Origin: Earliella scabrosa | Taxonomy: Eukaryota; Basidiomycota; Agaricomycetes; Polyporales; Polyporaceae | DNA length: 64,000 nt | Assembly (NCBI GenBank): GCA_022605405.1 | Contig: JABYQQ010000002.1 | Span: 1,612,001-1,676,000, forward strand | Reading direction: 5' to 3' | Shown: piece after piece, positions 48,201 to 58,452 of the stretch | Layout of the letters: the number at the start of each line of letters is the position of its first letter | Position numbering within the stretch: position 1 is the stretch's first letter | Notes under the pieces: model-generated | What the model saw: only the letters and a program-made list of their open reading frames with translations | The model's database searches: none | What the model was told of the DNA's origin: nothing | Position numbers and translations under genes: made by a program

Positions 48201-50752
48201 TGTCTCCTCGGAGAGGGTTGGCTGCACGATGCCGTGCTCCTAGAGCTCTCATCACTGTCGGGTCATTTCAGCCAAATGGGCACGACGGTGAGGTACCTCC
48301 TCTGCAGCCGAAACATCGATAGCCGAGTGACCTGTAATACGAGTCGCCGTTCTCTTCGACTTCCTTCTCGCCGTGATTTACTTTCTAGCTATGGACGCAC
48401 AATCATCCATCTGCCGCTGACGAATCTTCCGTTGCCCTAGGACGATTACGGCGCAATGTGGTGTAAGCGCTCTCAGGGAGACGTAAAATCTCGATTCATA
48501 ATCATCTTCTCTTGCACGCGTTCTACCATATGATCTGCCAGGGCGACGAAGAGTGTTCCATGATTGCGCCCTCACCATCATGGCATGAACGCACACGCGA
48601 AAGCCTGTGAAGCATCGCTACAGAAGAAGGCTGAAGATCACTCGCCGAGCCCGCTCAATGGTGTTGGTAGCAGCTGCGTGGCAGCTTTGACATCGCAAGG
48701 ATAAGCCCTTTCATTCATCTCTTCTTAATCGGTTCAGGCTCAGGATCTGACCTACACCTACGTGCCTAGAAACTCCGGAAACTTCAAGTGCACCCTGAAA
48801 CCAATTTCAGCGTCGTGGCGGCTGAACGATGGGAAATGGTGTCTCAAAGATAACAACTCCGGACGACCAACGCCTCCTGCACCGATGAATCCGCGTTCGA
48901 CCTACGATGGTCGGGCTACAGGTAGAAGGACAAGTCTGTACGTTCAAAGCACTCATGTTCAGGTATACTTTGCATCGGCGGAGCAGCTCCCAAGCTCACA
49001 AATCTCAGCAAACGCTCCGATAGAAGTCCACTCAGGACCCGATGTAGAAGACTGTATATGTCCATCCCAGGACATCGGAGGTGCGTCCACATGGAGGCTC
49101 ATTGAGTGAGAGTATTCTGCGTCCCTACCCTGCGCCGAGTAGATAGGAGGACCGTTTTCCCTGACCGGAGATCTGTTATGTGCTGAGGCGTTGGTTCCAA
49201 GTCATCCGTGCTCCCCGGATGAAGCTGGTGTCGTGTCATGACACCCTGAAAAGAAGATATGGCCTGAGCTATACATAGCACTTCTCACCATCTATGTGGT
49301 CGACTTGGACTCCGGGGTCGCCATGGATCTGTCGGTTGAGCGTCAGGATCATGGATAACGCTGCTTCCTTGCCTCGGGCGCTAGGCGCAAACATTTTCGC
49401 GGTGCGATCTCCGCCGCATACGCTGTTGAACGAGCCATATATCGATATAGGCGCAGGACGCAGGTGGAACGGACGCAGATGGAACAAGTGCCACATTCAT
49501 CGCTTTTCTCTTTCTTTGTGGTACCGGTGATTACTGGCAGAAGCGACAATAGGTTAAGCGAGTCTCTGCGTCCCCGGGCGATAGTTGTACTGCTGGGTCG
49601 TGAATCGTGATCAGGCTAGTCCTGTTTCTGTTTCTCATGCCACACATGTGCCGTGAGTACTAACTAACATCAAATTCCGAATAGTGATTATTAATATTCG
49701 GCAGTCAAGTTCAAGGCCTCATCCCTCGCTAACCGTCAAAGTCACCTCCCAAGCTGGTTGTCCTGGTTTCAAAACTGCCGAGGAGAAGCGCGAATAGCTA
49801 GCGCTATAGGACGAACCCTAAGTAATCGCCGGTAATGTGTTGACAGATGTTCTTCAACTTCACACTGCGGTACTTACGGGGTACGAGCTTCTGCAGCGGA
49901 TGCTGAAGGGGTCAATCTCTTCGATGCCACCTCTCTCTATCATTGAACTGTGAATAGAACACGCATTCATGGACATGCTGCCGTTGCGCGGAGAGGAGGC
50001 ACGACACCGTTACCACCGGCCAACTACCACCCAGCTACCGATTACTTGCTTCTTGCATGTCATTTGGGAACTTGAACGCTCGTCGCTGCGATCTGTCGTA
50101 CGAGGCGAACACCAACGCCACAGCGCTCGGCGACATTCCAGGTAGCCAGAACCGTGCCAGCGCGACATTGCTCGGTTGAACCACTGTCTCTCCACATGCA
50201 TCGTTCTCAAATTCGCTCCCGCTCAATTTGCGTTTAGAGTCAGACGCTCGAGTGTCAGTCTTGTCTACTCTCAACCCTACACACACGGAGCAACCTTTCA
50301 TTTGAGCAGGGTCCGATCACCGTGGAGGGGCGGTCCTCAACACTAGCAGGGCCTTCCCGGATTCCAAGTCTGATCGAGTCACTTTTGCAGAACAATGTAT
50401 TCGTCCGACTCGTTGAAGTACGTACAACTCGCAAACCTGTTGTCAGCACTTTGCTACGATCCCATCAGTGCTGCAACTACAAATCCACACGTAGAGGCTA
50501 GAGTCAACCAAGGTTGAAAGAGAAATACTAGAAACGCGGTGTTCGTGGGTCTGCATGCGTCTACAATCTCACTCTTGATCCTCGGATTGGGTCAACACCA
50601 CATAAGTAGTCGTCATGACAGGGGGACTCTACTGGTGAGGCTTGACCAGGCCAGTGAGGTCAATGGTGCATCCCGCCGCTGTTGGAAGGATGGTCAGCTA
50701 TTATCAAAATAACCGAGGACTGATTCGGCGCACTGTGTATGCCCCTGACTTC
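42281..50752. other. lower-GC region with scattered coding-like fragments
   Basis: Base composition is closer to balanced here, and several short frames read like real protein. Examples are + 42945-43373 (NWRPVGMPLYSPDFVVEERR), - 45504-45175 (VPVQFKERGIPLVSCSPFGH), and + about 47530-48010. The last has candidate splice sites at 47698, 47759, 47801 and 47884 and ends HFCLAYHPVSGLYAAALWLK. Others are + 48087-48440, + 48762-49109, - 49496-49269 and - 50301-50035. None can be assembled into a complete gene or assigned to a family. They are best described as possible decayed genes. Confidence 0.35.
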
Positions 50753-52365
50753 TCAGTCCGCCCACCTCCTATCGCAGTCCGAGTCGTAATCCGGGTCGGA
50801 ATCATAGGGGTCGTCATCGTATTCAGACCCGTAAGGTGACGAGTCACCCCAGAAGAAGTAACTGTCAGGATCCGTCGATGCCGGTTCGGAGGAGTAGACA
50901 CTGTCGGCCTGGTCAAGATCAGGCCAACCCGGCAGATTTTTGTCCGTGAGTTCTACCGTGATGTGTTCAATGGTTGGTGTATTACTGATGATGCGTTGAC
51001 GAAGATCTTCGAGTGCGTGCATCAAAGCAGGACTGTTACGCTCTGCCACGACTGACTCGTCGCAGTGCATGACGAGGTCAAGGGTATGCAGATGTGAGGG
51101 CAGTGGCAACAGAGAGCGCAGCACGTCGTCCTAAGCGTTTCGTTAGGTCAGCATGGACTACTGTCGAAGCTGAGAAACAAGGCTCACCATCATCGTGTAG
51201 GCCATATCATAGTACTCGGAAACATTCACGGTGATTTCCAACGCACGGAGTGGCTTTCTCTCGTGTTCGTACAGACCAAGTAGTGTTGGACGAAGGTGCT
51301 TGGTGTCGACGACACTGAAGCAGAGTTTCGTAGGCGAGTGTCCTTCAGCACCTCGCAGAGCAATGGAAGGGCCTCGATGTCAAAATATTTCCAGACGCGG
51401 AGGTGATTCACCTCGCAGACGAGACCCTGCGCGTAGAGGACTTCCAGTTCTCCAGAACACTGTTCAAGCCTTGGCCATCCACTACGGAGTTGGGTTTCCT
51501 TGTTTCTCGAATGCAGGCAGAGAATTTCGGTAGAGGAGTGGTGTCGGTATCGTTTGAAAGATGAGAGGGAAGGCCTATGGTTTGGAACCAATTCCAAACA
51601 TGAAAGGTTCGGAAAGGCATCGCATATGAGCAGGATATCTAGGTCCGGCATGTCAGGGTCGCAGAGGATCCCGAGCTTGCGTATCCGCGCGTGTGGTCGG
51701 TCTAAATACTGGATTGAGTTACTCGGTGGGTACAACAGAAGTGTAGCCTCACCAGTGCGGACAACGAGGTCGGTAAGAATACTCTCCAAGGTGCTCGAGT
51801 GACAGTCTAACCATCCTTGGACACTCGGCGCGCTCGTAGACGATGTGGGCAATCCTGATAGACTGGGTGGTGTCGAAGAGAATGTGATGGAGGAGAGAGG
51901 GGAACGGATGTCCATGACCACGGAGTGTGCGACACACCACCCCTCTCGCACAACAAGGTGTTTGATACTTGTCAGCCCCACGATCGCATCTCTCACGCCT
52001 GGGTAGGACGAAAGCATAGACTCTGCACGACGCAAGATCAGCGTCTCCAAGCACAAGGATGGAGAAGCCAAGAGTTCCGCGATATGTGCGACAACGGGGT
52101 CTGTAGGCGCAAACCACCTGCTGAGCGTGAGATCCAGCTTCTTGAAGAACTTGAACCGCGATGAATCCGATGCGAATATGAAGGCTGCAAATCGTCGCAT
52201 GTCGCGATCATCGCTCAGAACGACGCCATCGCGCAGAAGATGTTTGGGTCCCTCTTCGTAGTACACCCGGCAGGTTGCCATGAGGGAAGAGATGGTAGAC
52301 GGCGGGGACGACGCCATGATCTGGGCGATCACGTCAAATGGGACCTTGCTTGATTCGTGAACCAT
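50753..52365 (-). pseudogene. F-box/LRR-like protein 3 (family A), frameshifted
   Basis: Exons 52365-51188 and 51130-50753 with a 57-nt phase-0 intron. The N terminus MVHESSKVPFDVIAQIMASS is followed by SLMATCRVYYEEGPKHLLRDG, the F-box-like start shared with genes 1, 2 and 4, and then by LRR-like segments (LETLILRRAESMLSS, SIKHLVVREGW). Exon 1 is 1178 nt, so it is out of frame with exon 2 by one base. Homology to the paralogues moves from one frame to another near 51321-51345: LCEVLKDTRLR in the first, KPLRALEITVNVSEYYDMAY in the second. As it stands, translation ends at 51226 after 379 aa. Splice sites and exon 2 (DDVLRSLLPLPSHLHTLDLV, ending in an Asp/Tyr-rich tail) are intact, so the lesion is recent or is an assembly indel. 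With one added base the product would be about 518 aa, close to its paralogues. Confidence 0.75.
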
Positions 52366-52907
52366 ACTGCGTTAACGAGGACTCTGATGGCTACTAAGCG
52401 ATGTATGGTCGAGTCAGTATTCATGACGATACGACACAGAGACCTTCCGCACCAGGATGGGTGATCGCGAGGGTGAGCCTGAGGCAACTGTAGTATGGTG
52501 AAGCTAAGGACGTCCTCCACTACCGCAGCACCGATGTGGGCGATGCTACTTATGGAGTCGGTGAGCCGGCGTCTCTCCCCCAACGCGAACTCTATCAGCA
52601 TGCCTACGAGAAGTTATGATGATGTCATGTGGCTAGCCCACCTGACGAGAGTCTTCTTTGCATCTGTCCTGCTTCAGTGCGATTGATACTGTAGTCGGCG
52701 GCGGCCGGGGAAATCTGACTCTGAAACTCGTCACTGTCATCCCTGGCAATAGTACCTACACATAGAGCGTGCCTCGAGAAGAAGAGCTGTACTGTGAAAC
52801 GTATCAATGTCAAGTTCATATACAACTCGCGAAAGGGAATACTACTCACAACATCTACCCCGACCTGCACAACTCGCTCATCCGAGACACTAGTACGGTC
52901 AACTATA
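52366..52907. other. intergenic region between F-box genes 3 and 4
   Basis: This is the 3' flank of F-box gene 4 and the upstream region of F-box gene 3. A minus-strand frame (52601-52329, FALGERRRLTDSISSIAHIG) overlaps the gene 3 start and has no recognised domain. Confidence 0.45.
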
Positions 52908-54478
52908 TCACCATCCCTCATCGTCTTCGTCCAACATAAAGGTTGAAAAGTCCCGGTCAACTTCGCCATCTTTGCTACTAGCATGGGAATCGCTGTCGTC
53001 GGCTCCGAGTTGCGACAGACCCTCATCCGACACTCTTATGGATATCTCCCTCAAGGATGAGATAGCGTCCCTGAACCGTTGATGATGGGTCTTCATGTCG
53101 ATGTCCGACCTCAACTCTCGCTCAAGCGGATAGGAGAATGGGATGCCGCCGCGCGCGACTGCGCGGATCCTCTTGAACGCCCGGGAATTCAAAGACAGGG
53201 AGAGTGATTGGAGAGCGGTGGGAATGAGCGTCTTGCTGATGTCGTCCTAAGAGGAACATTGTTATTGAACCATTCAGCGAACAGTCAGTCGAACAAGCTC
53301 ACCAGGACGTCATCCAATGACAACATGGCCTCGTGCGCTCCGAAGCGAACTTCTAGTTCGAGTGCGCGTAGCTGCTGATTCCCGAGCTGCAGCGCCCTGT
53401 AAAGCGGCCCTCCACCCCCAAGAAGAGACGTTCCGGCCAAGGTGATAGCCAGATTCGAGGGCCGCACATTCGCGAGAATGTCCTCCAGGAAAGAACACTT
53501 CACCGCAGTGACTCCGTCTCGGATGCGCATCCTGGGAACGTGGCAGACGAGTCCAAGCGTGAACAGATCCACGACGCTCCCGACGACTTCTTGCAGAACC
53601 TGCCAGGTACACTGGTACTTCTCCTGATCCTCCATGTTGGCTGCACGTCGGCGCTCGTGGACAATTCGAGACGCGTTTAGGTCGTCGCTGGCGTCCTCGT
53701 ATTGGTTGTAGGGTGAAGTGAGCGCAAGATACTCGAGGTTGGGGAAGGCATTGACGTAAACAAGCGTTCCAGGCATCGAGTCTTGCGTATACTCGGCACT
53801 AATCTTCTTAACGGCGGGATAGACGGTGCCATACTTGATGAGCCTTTCATCAACCTCAAAACCCGTGCCGGACAGCTCCTGCAAGGTCTCGGAAGAGCGC
53901 GCCAGGAGGACGATGGGATTGCGCTCATCCGGGTCGGTGACGACGCTCCACGATGTCAACTGTTGAAGTTTGAGAGAGGCGGTGACGAGGGAAGAAGACA
54001 ATGATCGGATGAAGATGATCGAGTACTCGTCGCATCGATCCATCGTGAGGTGCTTTAGGGTGGTAAGGGATGCGAGTGCCTCTAAGAGGCTGTTAGAAGC
54101 AAGGTTTTTGCCATCCAGCTGCGATACATCGCACATGAGGAGTGCTTCGGCGTCGAGCAACGACAGTGATTCGAGGGCGAGATGTTGATGGGTGATCAGG
54201 CCCCTCAACGCATCGATACCACGACGCGAAAAGTAGATCCCGGTGGTGAGTTCCAAAGAATGCAGGTGGTGAATGCGGCTTCCTGAGTCGGCGCGCATGA
54301 AGCTTATGAAGGAGATGGCTTGCTCGCTCGTGGACAAAGCGGCGCCCTCCTGGAGCATGAATCTCGCGCCACCGTGGCGTAGTGTCCGGCACGTCAGGGA
54401 CATGCTCATGACGTCCGAGCGTTCCATGAGGGCCATGATCATGAGCAGAACATCGAAAGGCAACCATGGATCCGCCAT
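52908..54478 (-). CDS. F-box/LRR-like protein 4 (family A)
   Basis: Exons 54478-53303 and 53246-52908 with a 56-nt phase-0 intron; 1515 nt, 504 aa. It starts MADPWLPFDVLLMIMALMER, then SMSLTCRTLRHGGARFMLQEG (F-box-like). Leucine-rich segments follow: LESLSLLDAEALLM, TLKHLTMDRC, FPNLEYLALTSPY, VVDLFTLGLVCHV and LRALELEVRFG. Exon 2 begins DDISKTLIPTALQSLSLSLN and ends in an acidic tail (FMLDEDDEGW). The intron position matches the three paralogues. The start is the first ATG in the frame and agrees with the family. Presumed substrate adaptor of an SCF ubiquitin ligase; no target is deducible. Confidence 0.85.
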
Positions 54479-55306
54479 GACCTGTACAGGTAGATCAGCG
54501 AAGATTTCGATGAAGTTGAGATACCGTGGTCACATGTGACTCAACTTCAAGTCGTATTGAGAGGATGTCAGCACAATTTAACTCTCGACGATCCGAGCAA
54601 ACCAGGTAGCACTGATAACTAGTGGTGAGGAGCGGCAGGGGAGAATTCGCGTGAGAACCGTCCTGATGGTAGCTGCGGAAGAAGGTTAGACGAGACTATT
54701 TTGGTAATTCGGCCGAGCGTCTACCTGTGCCCTTGGGCCTTGGTTCTGAAGCAGAGGCAACGACATCGACATGTGCACATTCATAGTATTACTACATCCA
54801 CCGTCAACCTTAGAGAGAGAATATGAACATACAACAAGGAAGACAAGAGAGACAGTGCTATGCTTCGACCGTGAGCTGACAAATATTCCAGAGTTCGGCA
54901 TCCGAGTCGAACAGTGAATCATTTCGAGCAGCAGGGATTGGCACCAAAGGTTCAAATCTAGCTCAGCAAATCAGTATAAAACATAATCAAAGCCAATCAA
55001 GCACCCCATGGATTTGGTCACGTATATGCTCCTAAGTTTCATGAATATAGAGAAGGGGCGCACGATGACAGCCTGAGGCGGGGGATGTCGGACAGGAGGA
55101 GCATCTGGAGGTCCGACAGATGGACAAGGGTCCGGTCTGGCAAGGATGAGTCGAAGCACGGCGTTGAGAAGGCACGGTACAATTCATATCAGAGAATGCC
55201 CCTCAAGCGTGCCCGTGCGGACGTATGGAAATTGCAAGACTGGTCTCCCGACTGCGAAGTCGTTCATCATATCCGCCTCATTCGTGACTGGAAGTGGTAT
55301 CATTGG
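54479..55306. other. intergenic region upstream of F-box gene 4
   Basis: It holds the promoter side of F-box gene 4 and the 3' flank of the next F-box gene. A minus frame at 54955-54686 has a hydrophobic part (VSLVFLVVCSYSLS) but no splice-supported context. If the next gene uses an alternative last exon, its CDS would extend into this stretch (to about 55190). Confidence 0.45.
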
Positions 55307-57187
55307 TTAAGGCGGAGTGTCAGTGAAAGGCCACATACCATATGCATCCAGGAAGCCGAACTCCTCCCGCATCCTCGTCCTCCGAAGCTCCCACATGATA
55401 CTCTCCACTTGCGAGTAGAATGCATTGGTATCCGCCGGCGCAACAATGTCTAGGGTCGGGTCCTCGTGCGCAAAGCCATTGAGGGACTGTATCTTCGGCG
55501 CAATGGAGAACAAGAGGTTCGCGAACCGCTCTACATCGGTATCGTGACCGGGGCCGAGGATGCTGTTCTCAGCCCAGAGGAGGCGGAGAGCTCTGTTCGG
55601 TCTGAATTGGGGATCCGCCGTCACGAGCTCAATGTCGTCGCTCCTTGCGTCCCACGCGACGCACACGAAGATCAGCTGTGGACACTTCCACAGGAGATAG
55701 GCGAGTCCGGCCCACGTAATCCATGTGTCGGAGTAGAAACTGTAGGAACCGAGGCGTAGGTCGACCAGCAGCGGCCATGCGTCCGCAAGGTAGAAAAGGG
55801 TGTCATTGTCGAAATGGTAGGGCAGGTGAAGTTCGATCATGAAGACCCGCATGTTGGGGAAATCGAAGAGCGGCCAAAGGTCATCCAAAACGAAGTACGC
55901 CTCTTTGTTCGTCAGGTCTTCAACGGATGGAGTCCACTTCCCATCGAATGGATTGGTGACCTGGACGACCTGCAGGGTGTCCAACGCACAATGGACACGC
56001 AAGGTGTAGAAGAGTTCGGCGACCTCTAGGCGGCCGATCTTCTCCAAGCACTCGACGTCAAAGGTGTGGAACGCGCAAGTGTGCATGAGTCTGATGAGCT
56101 CGAGGCACGGCGCAAGAGTCGGAACGGTGAGCCATAACTTCTGTAATGAGGGGAATGGGTAGTGTAGCGTCGCGTCGTGGAGGAATTGCAAATCAGCAGC
56201 TATCTCGCCCAGTATGGCGAGCCGCACTTTCCGTAAGAACGGCTGCCTGGCAAGATGTTCCAGAAGCTCGATCGACCACCAATAGTTGCCTCGCATCACG
56301 AAACTCTCCAACCGTGGACAGTCATAGGCGAATTTTATGGCTGCATCTATGAACGTGTCTGGATGGATTCCCCATGTCTCGAATCTCGTCACCGACGGGC
56401 ATTTGGCGAGGAGAGCCGCGACTTGCATCGCGAGAGTGTCATGCATTCCTGGGGGAGTTGTCGTATTAACCGATATGCACAAGGTGGTGAGCGTGGAACT
56501 GAAGAACGCGGGGAGGGAGTAAGATGCGCCGATGTCGTCCATGTTCCAACGCAAGTTGGTGAGGTTGGGGAAGAGCACGTGTCGACGTCGGGAAGAACAT
56601 AATATAGCCATCGACCTGTGCGTCACCACGTAGCGCAAGAGGGTTCCGCTGGACCCCCAGAGGATGTATTTCTCGAAGTCGGAGAACTCCCAACGGAAAC
56701 AGCCAAGATCCCTTATTCGGGGAGCATAATAGTCAAATCGAGACCATTCCGAAGCTGTCGGTGGTCTATTGAGATGCTGCAATACGAGGTGCAAGTCAGT
56801 GTCAATCGACAATCAGAGTAAGAGTAGCTTAATAGACATTTCACGCACGAGGCGATAGTATGGCAAATCGCGAACTTCCCATCCAATGAGTTCTTCGGAC
56901 CAGGCAGTTTCGGGAAGAGTACGTATGATTGGAGCCAGCGTGCGCTGTGTGCGCCACAGTACATTCAAGGTAGGCTCAAGGAACACCTTGCACGTTCCCG
57001 CTAGTGCGGCCAGTGTAGGATTGGTCTCTCCAAACTGGTGGTACGAGTGCATGGGATTGTCATCTGCAAAATGTAGATTGACAAATTCGAGTATGTGGGT
57101 GTATATGCCGGGGAAGAGGAGACATCGATGCATGAAGGGAGGAGGAGGAGGAGGAGGAAGAGAACAATAGCTTCGTTCGGACTGCAT
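55307..57187 (-). CDS. F-box domain protein (family B)
   Basis: Exons 57187-56849 and 56776-55307 with a 72-nt phase-0 intron; 1809 nt, 602 aa. The N terminus has a seven-proline run and then an F-box-like region (CLLFPGIYTHILEFVNLHF, TLAALAGTCKVFLEPTLNVL, WRTQRTLAPIIRTLPE). The body carries motifs common in one large Agaricomycete F-box family: EWSRFDYYAPRIRDLG right after the intron, FPNLTNLRW, then evenly spaced leucine-rich segments (LESFVMRGNYWW, FPSLQKLWLTVP, LLVDLRLGSYSF). It differs clearly from the four family A genes. An ATG 17 codons downstream (MHRCLLFPG) could also start it. A consensus GTATGT at about 55333 offers an alternative 87-nt intron and a last exon ending VGRPVLQFPYVRTGTLEGHS near 55190, so the C terminus is uncertain. 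Confidence 0.8.
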
Positions 57188-57241
57188 CCATTATCAGACG
57201 CCCGTCGGATCATCCGGACCGACTACAGACCTCAGAAGGAA

Positions 57242-58452
57242 CTATCTAGTACGCAAACCCCGGGCCCTCGTGATGGCACTTGCATTGTCCATCTGAGGAT
57301 ATAGCACATTCGAGCGTAGACTGTGAGTACTACGCAAGAGGGTAGTCGACCAGAAAGGGAACGAAGCCTTGCGACCAACAATTTGAAGAGCATCGGTCTC
57401 AGAGAGTATCCTGACAATACTCGGTTGAGCTTCAACATGGACGGTATTGCTGTTCTTGTCGTCGATCGCGTTGCGCAATGTTATGCGTTCCGGTCTCTTC
57501 TGACGGTGACCCAGATTGTGAGCTACTCCTAAAATCCCCACCAAGCGGAGCAACCACTACTCACTCGTAATGCCCCACTTGGACTGTGACGTTGATGCGC
57601 CGGCTTGACGATGCATCGACCCAGGTGCTATTGAGGTGTGTCTTGGAAAGTTTGAGGTGAAGACAGACGGAGGTGAGCATGCGGGAGTACGGATGGAATT
57701 GGACGCAGTCAGGCAAGAACTAGGACTACACGAAGTCGGTGCGCTCGACTGCAGCGACGGAGACAGGCCCGGAGCCGCATGGGCAGGTGGGCGTCGCGAT
57801 GTAGTCTGGGACGGAGATCCGTGTCCATGCCCATCTCCAGATCTGACTCCACAACGGTGTTCGTCCTCGTTCGTCCTGACGAGCGTTGAGCGGAGCTTTG
57901 GTGTGAAAGGGTATGGTACTCACTGTATGGGGCGATACGGGTGGCCATAGCCCTGTTGAGACCCATGATGAGAACGGGGCCAGTCCTGCACACCTCCTAC
58001 CGCTTGCGTTCCGTGCGTTCCGTGACGGACCCTGTGCAGTCCACCTGGTGGTACGAGGGTCTGTGGAGAAGGTAGAAACTGCGGCAATGATGTCCTGCGT
58101 CGCGGAATGAGCGAGGAGAAGGATGTCATGAGTGAATATGACGCACTGAGGCCCATGCTCGTGATGCCATCGCCGAGATGGATAGGCAGTCGAGGATGAC
58201 GTCGCATTCCCTCCGGCAAACTGGCCGGGATGAGGGTATATAGAGGACGGTTGTGCGTAGCTCTGGCGGGAGGTCGCGGGGACGAAGCGGCTGGGGTATG
58301 TGTGTGTAGATGATGGTGATGCCGACGGTTGGGTGGAAAAAGGAGGACGAGAGGGGTACATTCTGAGACACAGTGGGAGGCAGGGGCGAATAGATGACAG
58401 AACAGAGGGCGCACGCCCCGCAGTTATAGCAGACATCCAAAGGCGGTGTCAT
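57242..58452 (-). CDS. doubtful multi-exon gene, product unknown
   Basis: Several minus-strand stretches have coding-like composition and splice-site-like ends. The 5' part (from about 58350) reads SRQSYAQPSSIYPHPGQFAG and NATSSSTAYPSRRWHHEHGP, a low-complexity disordered style, up to a GTGAG near 57926. A later piece after a CCTAG acceptor (about 57724) reads LPDCVQFHPYSRMLTSVCLH, LKLSKTHLNSTWVDASSRR and INVTVQVGHYE, ending at GTGAGTAG. The last exon (about 57505-57242) reads KRPERITLRNAIDDKNSNTV, then LQIVGRKASFPFWSTTLL, to a stop at 57242. The frame across the middle is not settled and no family is recognised. The coordinates are an outer envelope, not a finished model. Confidence 0.3.
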
